Positions 29,301-40,150 of a DNA stretch of 60,000 bases are shown piece after piece. Every line of letters begins with the position of its first letter. The stretch's first letter is position 1. The DNA is from Symsagittifera roscoffensis. Its lineage: Eukaryota; Xenacoelomorpha; Acoela; Convolutidae. Under the pieces are notes generated by a model, which was not told the DNA's origin, did not search any database, and saw only the letters and a list, made by a program, of their open reading frames with translations. Both the position numbers and the translations under genes were made by a program. Where the stretch lies: NCBI RefSeq assembly GCF_963678635.1, contig NC_087066.1, positions 23,925,609-23,985,608 of the forward strand, read 5' to 3'.

Positions 29301-32300
29301 TGCACAATAGGGTTAGGAAGAAAAATGATGTCTTTAAAGTGAAGTATTTTCCGAAGGACAGGGGACCAGTTTGAAGTTTATCTGGTGCGAACAAGTAGTC
29401 TTGTATTACTTTGCATGCGACAAAGCAGATAATAGGATATGATGCTATAACTGAAGTCATAATACAGAGTCGCGCTGTGATGGCGAGGGGATCATTGGTT
29501 TCGTATGTATTTAAGAAGTCCTCGTCGACGGCAGTGCCGAACGTCATTAACACGAAAGCAGCTAGTGCTGTGTACACAATCAAGCTTCCAAAATTGGACA
29601 GCGAACAAACTATGAGCCAATTAGTAGGAGTTCGTCTTTTGAGGTCGCTGAAAAGCAAATGTTATTCCTTAACAATTTTTATTACGTCGACGGATGAAAA
29701 AATGAAATGACAAAAATAGCCGTTCAATCGAGTTATCATTAACGCCAAGATCTACTAACGCCAAGAGCGGATATTCTTTTGAGTACTTAGAAAGGGTTGA
29801 GCAGTAAATATATGCTCTGTTGAGGTGGCGTGTTACACTAGAAATAGTGCATGATTTCATGGTCGGAGTTTCTGAAGCGGTGCGGGCAAGAAAAACAAGG
29901 TGTTTTACATTGAGCAACTTCGTTTCTTCAATTTTTTAATGAAAGTATTCAGAAAAAATACGGCCAAATTACGTTAGCGAGCGGCTGATAAGTAGTGAGT
30001 GGAATCAAGCTATCAGATTTTTGATCTTGAATGCAAAATTAGATTGTAACGTGTATAAAAGCTGTTTTAATCGTTAAACGGATTCTTAATGAGAAAACGT
30101 TATTTTTCAAAAAAAAACTTTTCCTCAGTGTTAGTTTTAAAACTTGCCTGTAAATAGCGGGGGCTGTGAAGAAACCCTGGAATTCGAAGATAACGACTGC
30201 AACGAAGCCGACAAAGGCCTCCATGCTCCACGCTGGCTCCGTAATATTCCGAGGTCGCGTTTGTTCCTCCATTGTGAAATAGCGCACTATTACAAACACG
30301 ACCACGTACAAGTTCACAAAGAAGCTAGCAACACTGGGGTAATACAAGAAGTTGACACTCCTCGGAATGCAAAGGGGATAGACCATGATTAGGCAAGATA
30401 GAGCGGCGATCGCTTTGTCCCATAGTTCGAGATTAGCAGCCGGTAATTCCTCTGTGTTGACAAACCACTGGATCAGAAGCACAGACTGATCCTCTACGAC
30501 CATCATGTAACCCACACATGTAGCGAAAGTGTAGCATAAGAGGGCAATGTCTATTATCACTTTGAGTTTTGAGCCGAATAGTACTTGGATTATGTCCTGC
30601 AGAGCAATCTTTTGAGTCATTTCAATGGCAGTTGCGAGAAAGATAAGGACAAGAATGCCTGAAACAGTTAACAATACAATTCCAGAGTTTTTAGTTGTCC
30701 TATATCAAATTCTATTACTGTCTAAAGTATTTGCGCATTCTGTGGTTTTTCTTTTTTCACTCTGTAATCTCAATCGGCTGCTCCCAGTCTGATGTATTTA
30801 CTCAAGCGAAACCTGCATCAAAATGTGGAGCAACTGTACGGAAGTTGTCTATTGACTTTGAATTTTTAATGCGTTTTTTTTACATATTTGCATTCAAAGG
30901 TCGTAGGTCATCATCGGTAAAAGTGAAGGTTACTCAAGTAAACGATTGTGCTATAATACGAGTTCACTTTTAACAACTCGCTGGCGAGCGATTCAGTAAC
31001 CTGAGCTTTATCCGCTTTATTAATGCGTTTGGTAATGATAGATGGTTTTTAAACTGTGTAAGGCAGCTGCAGGTTGAATTTTTCTCATTCCAGAGGTCAT
31101 TGAGTTGAATCCTGTAGTAAAGTATTTCCTTTTGAAAATTTATTTTGAGTTTTTCTTGCCATTTTAAAGCTCCCGTTTGCCATTTTTAGTGTGCGAAATG
31201 CAGATTGTTTTCTCTCGATGAAAAAGACCAAAATTTTGCGTAGAGTGATCAAAAGTGTGAACGGATTATGTGAACGATCCCCACTTTCAACCGGGGAGAA
31301 AGTTCATTTAGTTGTTGCATTTTATCACTGAATTTTTATGTTAGGGGGGGGGGGGGGGTAGTAGATCGTTTACATGGGCTTTTTGAACTCAATCAGTTTT
31401 ATTGGTTTTGTGAACTCAGTCAGGTTTAGCAAAGCATGCCGCGGTGCATGAATCAAACATTTTTATGATGTGTTTGAATACAAATTCTGGTCTAATTTGC
31501 TGTAAGTCACTGTTTAACTAAAGGGATTTTAAGAGATGAACTAAGAGTTAAAGCAAGTTTTTTTTACGCAGATAGCTTTAAATTGTTGCCTAGCTGGAGC
31601 AATTTTTGCGTTATGCTTGTTTAACGTTGTAGCATGTAAGTGCACTTTAAAAATTGCGTCGGATTTGTCTCGCGTAAAATAAACATTTCAATTTCAGAAA
31701 AAAATTCGGATTGAGTAATAGCATTAACGAAACTGTTTTATTGCGAAAGTAAGCGCTTTAATTTATTGCGAAGTTTTTCCGAAAATGTTTTCCGATGTCT
31801 ACCAAAATTGAGATTGATCTTAAGATTACACGCCAGGGCTAGTGTTTTTTTCACTTGCGAGACCAAGTTACTTGTAATCGGGAACTAGTCATTTTTCCCT
31901 GTAAATAACGTTTCATACAAATCTGATGGAAGTACTAGCATTTTCGTTATCCGTCTATCTTGTAGATGCGGGAGCCTTTGAACCCTAAGGTCTGGAGTTA
32001 GAATCACGACCGGACCTTTTTTCATTGATTTTGGAATTAGGTTTTTTGGAATTTGAAGTTTGAAATGTCGGACTTTCGTTTGCCTGCTCTTTTTCTCGAC
32101 TTAATTTTCCAGTCATGGAATTTTCTTCTGATTTAAGCAAACTTCAATAGAATTGACAGTCGTTCTGATATTTACGCTTGCGATTAGCAAGCGTTATCAA
32201 ATCGGAATGTAGCCTTGTTTCGGGTTAACACCTAGCTGAACAAAATCACTTGAATACTGTTTCATGAAAATTCAAATGCAGCTGACATGCTCAATTTCAA

Positions 32301-35300
32301 TGCTCAATAATGCATGTTTTATAAAAATGTATAGGATTGGGTTTTGCAAAAAGTTAAACCGATTTTCAAAAGAAGGGTATTTATGGAAAGACCGCTTACA
32401 CCTGTGCGCCTGCCTTCCCCCTGGTCTCCTTTTGCTTTACCCATTTGTCTGCAGCGTTGGAAAAAGTCTGTAGGGAGAATAATTGACCAATTTTTTTTTA
32501 ATTTTCTCAAAAGCTAACCTACCAAATCTTTTTATGTTTCAATGAATAGTGCGGATTTGAAAAGCGCATCTCTATAAGCGGCTACGCCCAAACTTTTTTC
32601 TACGTATAAAATGATGGCCCTCGGAATAGTGAATATTTTTTGACCGTTTTTTGAATCTTTTTGATTTTTTTCGAAAACTTACCTCCCAAACCTGAGGTTA
32701 CGGGTTCAATGGAGATTACGGCTAGTGGGAAGCTCTCTTGACTTAGCAGAAGCTCACAACTTTTTTACACAAAAAGTTATCATCCTCGGAAAAATCATGA
32801 TTTTCTGAGTTTTTTCTAAGTTGCATGAATTTAACAAAAAAATACACTCCCATATCAGGGATGCTGGGTTCAATCCAAAGAACGGGTTGTACAAGTCTAC
32901 TAGCCGACTACATCCAACTTTTTTGACACAATCAGTTTTATTGGTTTTGTGAACTCAGTCAGGTTTAGCAAAGCATGCCGCGGTGCATGAATCAAACATT
33001 TTTATGATGTGTTTGAATACAAATTCTGGTCTAATTTGCTGTAAGTCACTGTTTAACTAAAGGGATTTTAAGAGATGAACTAAGAGTTAAAGCAAGTTTT
33101 TTTTTACGCAGATAGCTTTAAATTGTTGCCTAGCTGGAGCAATTTTTGCGTTATGCTTGTTTAACGTTGTAGCATGTAAGTGCACTTTAAAAATTGCGTC
33201 GGATTTGTCTCGCGTAAAATAAACATTTCAATTTCAGAAAAAAATTCGGATTGAGTAATAGCATTAACGAAACTGTTTTATTGCGAAAGTAAGCGCTTTA
33301 ATTTATTGCGAAGTTTTTCCGAAAATGTTTTCCGATGTCTACCAAAATTGAGATTGATCTTAAGATTACACGCCAGGGCTAGTGTTTTTTTCACTTGCGA
33401 GACCAAGTTACTTGTAATCGGGAACTAGTCATTTTTCCCTGTAAATAACGTTTCATACAAATCTGATGGAAGTACTAGCATTTTCGTTATCCGTCTATCT
33501 TGTAGATGCGGGAGCCTTTGAACCCTAAGGTCTGGAGTTAGAATCACGACCGGACCTTTTTTCATTGATTTTGGAATTAGGTTTTTTGGAATTTGAAGTT
33601 TGAAATGTCGGACTTTCGTTTGCCTGCTCTTTTTCTCGACTTAATTTTCCAGTCATGGAATTTTCTTCTGATTTAAGCAAACTTCAATAGAATTGACAGT
33701 CGTTCTGATATTTACGCTTGCGATTAGCAAGCGTTATCAAATCGGAATGTAGCCTTGTTTCGGGTTAACACCTAGCTGAACAAAATCACTTGAATACTGT
33801 TTCATGAAAATTCAAATGCAGCTGACATGCTCAATTTCAATGCTCAATAATACATGTTTTATAAAAATGTATAGGATTGAGTTTTGCAAAAAGTTAAACC
33901 GATTTTCAAAAGAAGGGTATTTATGGAAAGACCGCTTACACCTGTGTGCCTGCCTTCCCCCTGGTCTCCTTTTGCTTTACCCATTTGTCTACAGCGTTGG
34001 AAAAAGTCTGTAGGGAGAATAATTGACCAATTTTTTTTTTAATTTTCTCAAAAGCTAACCTACCAAATCTTTTTATGTTTCAATGAATAGTGCGGATTTG
34101 AAAAGCGCATCTCTATAAGCGGCTACGCCCAAACTTTTTTCTACGTATAAAATGATGGCCCTCGGAATAGTGAATATTTTTTGACCGTTTTTTGAATCTT
34201 TTTGACTTTTTTTCGAAAACTTACCTCCCAAACCTGAGGCTACGGGTTCAATGGAGATTACGGCTAGTGGGAAGCTCTCTTGACTTAGCAGAAGCTCACA
34301 ACTTTTTTACACAAAAGTTACCATCCTCGGAAAAATCATGATTTTCTGAGTTTTTTCTAAGTTGCATGAATTTAACAAAAAAATACACTCCCATATCAGG
34401 GATGCTGGGTTCAATCCAAAGAACGGGTTGTACAAGTCTACTAGCCGACTACATCCAACTTTTTTGACACAAAAACTTATGGCCCTCGGAAAAGTTAAAA
34501 AAAATGGTTTTTGAATCTTTTAAACTTTTCTAAAGAACTACCTGCCAAACCTGGGGTTTGGGTTCAGTCGAAATTACAGATTATGTGAATCTCTCTGCAT
34601 AAGTGGCTAATCCCATTTTTTAAAAACAAAAAGCTATAATTCTCGGAAATGCGAACTATCTGATTTGTTAACCGTTGTTTGCTCTTTTCTCGATAACTAT
34701 CCGGTCAAATCTGATATCATAGGTTTAATCAACACAAAGCTTACCTTTATAATTTGCTACGCCCAGTTTCTTTTAGAGAAAATGTTACGGCCTTCAAACA
34801 CGTTGAAGTTTTGAAACTTTGATCGTTTTTTGACTACTCGAAAATTACTGAGCCAATTCTCAAATTACCCTGCCAATTCTTAAGTGTTCAATCGAGAAAC
34901 CCGGTTTCAGGAATCTTCTCTACGTTACCGCTCACGACCTGCTTTGAGCAGAAAAAAGTTCAATGTTTCGAAATTTCTTAAAAACTATCTATCAAATCTG
35001 AGATGAGAAGTTCAATCGAAAGAAGCGGTTCCGCGATTTTTTCCTGCAGAAGTATTGCTTCTTATTTTTTTTGTAAGAGAAATGTTATATCTTGGAGAAA
35101 GCTCCATAATTTAGAAAACTTTTAGTCTACTTATTTCAATGGACAAACAACTAAGGTTTTGGGCAAAGTCTAATTTTTGAAATCACGCATTTCGTTTTGC
35201 TTCAGTATAGCAAGTTCAAAAATATCAAACACCTACGTCCAGCTTTAGCTGGGCTCTAGCTGTCCTTCATCGAGACGTACGAAAATGTTGGTTCACCTAG

Positions 35301-38300
35301 TTTTTTTTAACGTTCTCTTTTCTACTTTTTTATTGTGTTGTATCGCAAGTGCGAAGCTCCGCTTCTTCGCCTTATGTTGTGAATTTGCCAGCTGGTTTTT
35401 ATTTTTTTTATCAAGCACTTTCGTTTACGTTTTTCTGAAGTAGTCACCTAATTTGTTTGTATTGTTTTGAATATTTCAGGGGGCATGGGGTGTAATAGCT
35501 TCATTTTTTGAAGCTTAATCGCTCAAAAAAAATTATGACAATTTATGACAGTATTGTTTTCGGCTCAACGGGCCCTCTTTTCAATCATTGTCATCTTAGT
35601 AGCCGCTTCGGCTCGGTAAATGAAAGCTTTTTCTTTCCGCTTGGCTGTTTCTCTCGACAGTTTTTCTTAAGTTGTATTTGCGAAGCGTGTTTTTTCTCTA
35701 GTGGCATAATTTTTAGATAAAAAGCTTACTTATAAGGACGATTGGAAGTTGTCCGAACAAAAGCATCTCTAAGTTGAACACTTTCGTAGCGTATGGAAGG
35801 TTCAAAAATGCAGAACCAATCAAAGCATTGAGCATAATAAAAGTGGCGCCTGCAGTTGAAGTTCTTCCTCCGTACTTCAGTTTGGTAATGGTTGTTGAAA
35901 AATCTGGTCGATATTCCTCGTTGCTACTGTTGCATTCGGAATTTTCCGTTGAATGATGAGAGGAAATAATTGTTCCATAATTGTTGCTATGAGCAGACAT
36001 TGTACGCTCTTCTTGTAGGTCCAAGTCTTGATGTTGCATGGCATCTTCGTTTAATGCTTCGTGGTGAAATAAGTTAGTTGTGCTCATTGCTGGTGACAAA
36101 TAGATGTATTTAAGTGAAAAAAAATTAGTAAACTGAATTATCCAGAAATCAGTTTAAAATGAATCAAAATAATTAATTAAGGGGTGTTTGCAAAGAGGTG
36201 TTTAACTTGCTTGGATGTTTATTTGCTGTTTTGTGTTCAATATCTAGTATCGCCTTGAAGAATAAACTTAAGGAAAATAAACCAAAAATGATCTCAAATG
36301 TTTGACACTGTGTGACATGAATCGATCTCGAGGTCACCAGAGGTTCTAGATTGAAATTGATAATGTATCTTGTGATTCGATTGTCAAATGTCAACTCGGT
36401 TATTAAACAAACTAATCCAGACCTTTGGACCAGTTAAGTGGTGTATGCTAGCTGGCTCATGCAATCTAAATGATATCAGCTCCATATTGGTTACTAAATC
36501 AACTCGAATGTTTTCTGTCATTGAAAGCATCCTGTTTGGTTCTGAGTTTGGTTAGCTGAACGTGGGGCAAATATGGATATGATCAATTTCATTGACTCAT
36601 CAGCAAAATATTGTTGATTTTTTTTATAAACAATTATATAATCAATTTTAGCTGTTTAACTATTTCATTGAATTGCAGCAAGATTATTTTAGGATCAGAA
36701 AACTAAAATGAATTAGTTTTTTAGTTTTTTAAATCTCAAAAGTCGTAGCATTGGGTTGTTGCGAGAGATCTTAGCGTGTGCGTGATGAATGATCATCACG
36801 TAGAATTAGAACTGGAATGAGTGAGCATAAGCGTAGAATTGTCGACCATTTAGGTTTTTTTTGGATTTTTCAGATTGTAGTGAAGGAATTTGTTCAGTTT
36901 GTAATTTTTCATCTCATAACTTACGTTACTTGATTTTAAAAGCTCGAGTTCAGAACTCCAATAGCAAAAATGAGAAGTTTCTGGAAAATTCCATTTATTC
37001 GATTCATTATCTGAATGATCAAAAATGTAACAAGACTGCTCGTATCAGGGCGAAGCCTTGAATGTTCCGACTGCCTTTTAAGGTCTATGGAGCAGTAATA
37101 ACATGAAAAAGTTAAATGAAATAAAATAAAACTAATTTTTTAAGAGTAATGAACGTAGTGAAGACTCTTATATAGATCCTGCTGATTTTTTTCTTTGTTT
37201 TTTTTTCAGGAAAAAGTCTTGAAATATTGATGCACATATAATGCACTTTTTGAGTTCAATTGAAATTAATTAGCTGAAAGTAACGTAAATAGCGCTCTCA
37301 AAATACTTTTTAAACAATTTTCCAGTTTGAATTCAGTGTTGATTTTACCGAGTTTAGAATAAGCAGTCCAATAATGGGATGCTGTCTGGGGTCTCCCAGG
37401 GTTTGCTAATTTGGCCTCCAATTATGAATGCCCAAATCCTTTTAGGGTACGAGATACGACGATTTTTGTGTTTTTAAATGAATTTTTTTTCTTCAAAATT
37501 TAAAATTCTCAACCATGTAGTTGGGTACTGTCAGAGTACTCCCAGGAATTGCGATTTTTGCTTCCAAGTATGACTGCTCCAATCCTTGCAGTTTTTGAGA
37601 TATGGCGTTTTTTGTGATTTTTTCACAAAAACTTTCAGAAAACAGAAATTAATTTTTTTCAAAATTCAAAATTCTCAACCATGTAGTTGGGTACTGTCAG
37701 AGTACTCCCAGGAATTGCGATTTTTGCTTCCAAGTATGACTGCTCCAATCCTTGCAGTTTTTGAGATATGGCGTTTTTTGTGATTTTTTCACAAAAACTT
37801 TCAGAAAACAGAAATTAATTTTTTTCAAAATTCAAAATTCCCAACCTTGTTGTTGGGCGCTGTCAGAGTACTCTCAAGGATTTCTAATTTTGCCTCTAAT
37901 GTTGTTTTCGAGATATGATGTTTTCTGTGATTTTTTCAAAAAATTTGCATAAAACATAAATTCATTTTTTTTTCTTAAAAATTTGAGTCCTGTACTTGGG
38001 TGCTGTCAGAGTACTTTCAAGGATTGTAAATCTTCCCTTCTTGACTATTCAATTGCTTGTAGTTTTTGAGATATGACGTTTTTTGTGATTTTTTTTATTT
38101 TCAGAAAATTAATTTAATTTTTTTTTCTTCAAAACTTGAAGTTCCCAACCCTGTAGCTAGGTGCTGTCAGAGTACTCTCGGAGATTGTAAATCATTCTCC
38201 TCTTATATCACTACTCAAATTTTTGTAGTTTTCCAGATTGACGATTTTTGTGATTTTTTCAAAAATGTTTCAGAAAACTTAAATTTTTTTAATTTTTTTT

Positions 38301-39631
38301 TAAATTTGAAATTCCTAACTCTGTTGTCGGGGGGCTGTCAGAGTACTCTCAGGGGCTTCGAATCTTGCCTCTACATGTGACTGCTCAATTTTTGACAGTT
38401 TCCGATATATAATTTCTTAATGGTTTTTCAAAAAAAAAAAACTTTTAGAGAAGTTAAGTTTGAAATTTTTCAAAATTTGAAATTCCCAACGCTGTATTTG
38501 GGTATTGGAAGAGTACTCCCAGGAGCTGCAAATCTTGCGTCTAAATGCTACTGTTCGTTTTAACACTTGCAATCCAGTAGAAATCATTTTAAATTGAAGC
38601 GAGGAAGGCTAAATGGTGTAAACATTACCCAACTAGATGCAAACTATCACTCTGTCGTCAATATTGGTGGTGTCCTTGTGACAGGAAAGTCGGTACACTC
38701 ATAGCCTAGCCCCGATACGAGCAGTCTTTTCTTTGTATGATTATGGCTTTTAACTCGGGACTCTGAAGCCCCTTAAATTTGTCCAAAACCTGTTTTTTTA
38801 TTAAGAGTCACTGAACGTAGTGAAGGCTTATCTAGGTCTTGGTTATTTTTTGTTTTTTTTTTGCTCAGGAAAAATCCTAAAATGCTCTAATTACTACAGA
38901 TCTGCATTCATAAAAATAAATGCATTAATGAATGCATTTAGGTCTATATGCACTTTTTGAGTTCAATTGAAATTCATCTGCTAAAAGTTAGGTAAATTGC
39001 GCTCTCTAAATACGAACGTGGAAATGGCGCAAAGAACGTGAACGACCTCTAGTTTCGAAAGTGGAATTTAGTTTTTAGATTTCCCAGTGCAATCAAAACT
39101 TTACCTATTGATCCATATTTTTCAAATTGAGGTAATTTTATTAAAATACGTCTTGAAGTTCAATGAGCATTAAGGCCATTTATGTTTTTACTTGTAAATT
39201 TGAAAGTGAAGTTTTTTGTTATAAAAGTCTTCATTTGCATCATAAGTCACTTTTTTTTCTGTTTCCCTGCGTTCATTTATTCTTCCAACTGCCTGTCGGA
39301 AAAAATTTGTGTCAAGGATCTCTTAAGTGCTGCTTCTGTTTTTAGGAGCAAGCCAGTAGACAACAGGAAACTGCGATCTCAACTCCGCCAACTGATCTAC
39401 CAGATCCACAACATCATGCTACTCCTGCCTCAACTACCGGACACGACAATCACTCTGAAACTCCTGATCTACACCAAGGAAAACGCAACTGTGAGCGAGG
39501 AGTTCCTGGAGACGACTCAACACCTGATTGCAGAGCCACAGTCAATCGATTTTGATAAAGTGAACACCAATATACACACTGTTAAATCATCAGTGCAGTA
39601 TAAGAAAGACAGCAACATGACTACGATTTAG
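26336..39631 (+). CDS. MAD2: MAD2 spindle-checkpoint protein (HORMA domain), 3 coding exons
   Basis: Exons: 26,336-26,402, 26,480-26,750, 39,346-39,631. Introns 77 bp and 12,595 bp, both GT-AG; codon phases match at both joins (T|AT and GT|G), giving 207 residues against about 205 in human MAD2. The protein is a HORMA domain over its whole length. Exon 1 gives LNLKGSTEVVCDLL. Exon 2 has NISYLRGVY and LERWQFDI. Exon 3 has a basic amphipathic helix, LKLLIYTKE and the C-terminal safety-belt region ending IHTVKSSVQYKK. MAD2 changes fold to grip CDC20 and MAD1 and so holds the APC/C inactive until kinetochores attach. The start is the ATG right after the splice acceptor. An AATAAA lies 155 bp after the stop. 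The large intron contains the SLC38 gene on the other strand. Confidence 0.93.
27790..28960 (+). repeat. Dispersed repeat family copy (most complete)
   Basis: Landmarks in order: ATAGCCGGTTG-GTGCAAGTAGC (27,797), TTTTTCTCGACACTGGG (28,129), TTTGTGGTACCTGATTTCGC (28,233), a second ATAGCCGGTTGCTATGCAAA (28,320), CTGTTTAACAATCAG (28,412), AACGTAGTGAAGACTCTTA (28,572), CTTCTAGTTTCGAAAATG (28,768) and CTACCTATTGACGCAG (28,822). Parts recur at 19,099, 22,324, 37,140, 38,800, 51,350, 54,540 and, inverted, at 55,170-56,010 and 58,020-58,290. No coding capacity is seen. Confidence 0.7.
29019..29024 (-). promoter_or_regulatory. Polyadenylation signal of the SLC38-like gene
   Basis: AATAAA on the minus strand, 53 bp after the stop codon at 29,077. 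Confidence 0.5.
29077..36087 (-). CDS. SLC38A7-like: SLC38/SNAT7-8-like amino-acid transporter, nested antisense in MAD2
   Basis: Exons on the minus strand: 36,087-35,730, 30,658-30,148, 29,647-29,077. Phases fit (A|GC and AG|C, both Ser), giving 479 residues (human SNAT7 is about 460). Introns are 5,071 bp (GT-AG) and 500 bp (GC-AG). The first ~75 residues are hydrophilic. TM1 (81-100) carries LNALIGSAFLNLPYA, the unwound-helix signature of the family; about 11 hydrophobic helices are present overall, with CIPRSVNFL and FEFQGFFTAPAIYS as in SNAT7. SNAT7/8 proteins move glutamine and related neutral amino acids with Na+; SNAT7 is lysosomal. The start is taken as the ATG 2 nt after an acceptor-like ACCAG; an upstream TTG in frame was not used. 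It lies entirely inside MAD2 intron 2 on the other strand. Confidence 0.88.
31340..31360 (+). repeat. Poly-G run
   Basis: About fourteen consecutive G, preceded by TTA, inside the first SLC38 intron. Such runs can form quadruplexes and are unstable in replication and assembly. Confidence 0.6.
31390..34470. repeat. 1.54-kb direct tandem duplication in SLC38 intron 1
   Basis: 31,390-32,928 is repeated at 32,929-34,470 with only a handful of single-base differences (for example 32,408 C against 33,947 T, and small length changes in T and A runs). The two identical-looking 69-codon ORFs at 32,264 and 33,804 come from this duplication and are not genes. The unit includes the start of the ~160-bp satellite-like repeats and a tRNA-like stretch. 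Confidence 0.93.
32560..35110. repeat. Degenerate ~160-bp tandem repeat
   Basis: Units share, in order, a C-A-A-C-TTTTTT-like start, AAAA-TTATGGCCCTCGGAAA, a T-rich stretch, TACCTCCCAAACCTGAGG and GGGTTCAATGGAGATTACGG. Unit starts are visible near 32,590, 32,758, (duplicated at 34,130 and 34,298), 34,458, 34,614 and 34,764, then fade by about 35,100. Divergence between units is high, unlike the recent 1.54-kb duplication that copied two of them. Confidence 0.6.
37140..37320 (+). repeat. Dispersed repeat piece, left of the 166-bp array
   Basis: Contains GAACGTAGTGAAGACTCTTA (37,151) and GCACTTTTTGAGTTCAATTG (37,244), both repeated at 38,812 and 38,950. The two pieces flank the 166-bp array. 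Confidence 0.65.
37380..38570 (+). repeat. ~166-bp tandem array, about 8 units
   Basis: Each unit has a phrase like GGGTACTGTCAGAGTACTCC, then CAGGAATTG, TTTTTGAGATATG-CG-TTTTTTGTGATTTTTTC, and CAAAATTCAAAATTC-CAACC. Phrase starts are seen at about 37,384, 37,525, 37,691, 37,857, 38,001, 38,162, 38,331 and 38,503. The second and third units are almost identical (period 166); others differ by indels and substitutions. GTACT-stretch units contain the short palindrome AGAGTACTC(T/C). It lies in MAD2 intron 2. Short ORFs here are repeat artefacts. Confidence 0.85.
38800..39310 (+). repeat. Dispersed repeat piece ending next to MAD2 exon 3
   Basis: Contains the GAACGTAGTGAAGGCTTA core (38,812), CTCTAGTTTCGAAAGTGG (39,047), TTTACCTATTGATCCA (39,101) and CCTGCGTTCATTTATTC (39,266). 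The last motif also occurs at 52,131. The piece ends about 45 bp before the exon 3 acceptor, so the polypyrimidine region of MAD2 intron 2 may derive from it. Confidence 0.65.
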
Positions 39632-39786
39632 TGCGATGATGATGCTTTGGTTTAATCACGTGGATGATGAGTTCTATTGTGCAATGGATTGTTGATGCAG
39701 CGAATGACTGATTGAGGTTGACGTAGTCTGTGATTTAGTGCAATATGAAACTCTAGTTTTCAAGCTATTAGAAAGATAGCGATCTT

Positions 39787-39792
39787 AATAAA
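39787..39792 (+). promoter_or_regulatory. MAD2: Polyadenylation signal of MAD2
   Basis: AATAAA, 155 bp after the MAD2 stop. Confidence 0.5.
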
Positions 39793-40105
39793 AAGAAAAA
39801 CTTGCTTGTACTTTTTAGACCACCATTTTCTCTCTGATGTTTGCTTATCTCGACCAGAATAAAATAATCAGATCATTTTTTTATTTACTCACGCGGGAAA
39901 AATGGGATATGAAAATTATGATGAAGCCTTGTCTCATGCTCAATATTGGATGCACAAAAATGATGGTCAAAAATAACCTCAATAGGCAAAACAATTAGTT
40001 GAATATGTTTTTGTTGACTATGATTTGTTTACAATTTTTCCAACTACATGTTGGCTATTGATGTTTGAATGATTTGCTTACATAAAGTGCAACTGCGAAC
40101 TACAT

Positions 40106-40111
40106 TTTATT
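40106..40111 (-). promoter_or_regulatory. Polyadenylation signal of the DUF4419 gene
   Basis: AATAAA on the minus strand, about 40 bp after the stop at 40,151. The MAD2 and DUF4419 3' ends face each other about 310 bp apart by their signals. Confidence 0.5.
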
Positions 40112-40150
40112 AGTTATCGTTTTCGTTTTTAATTCACAGATGAGTTCCGT

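Larger units (their letters stand above)
26751..39345 (+). other. MAD2: MAD2 intron 2 (12.6 kb) containing a nested gene
   Basis: The donor is GTAAGTATGT after GCAGACGT. The acceptor is CTGTTTTTAG. Inside are a dispersed repeat copy (27,790-28,960), the whole SLC38-like gene (29,077-36,087, minus), the 166-bp array (37,380-38,570) and further dispersed-repeat pieces, one of which reaches within about 45 bp of the acceptor. The rest (26,755-27,790 and 36,110-37,140) is AT-rich with no gene seen. Confidence 0.88.

Noticed and set aside
32264-34013. Two almost identical 69-codon plus-strand ORFs
   Set aside because: Produced by the 1.54-kb tandem duplication; no domain, inside an intron of the opposite strand, weak composition.
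36088-36099. Upstream TTG as the start of the SLC38-like protein
   Set aside because: A non-ATG start with an acceptor-like AG between it and the ATG at 36,087; the ATG fits better.
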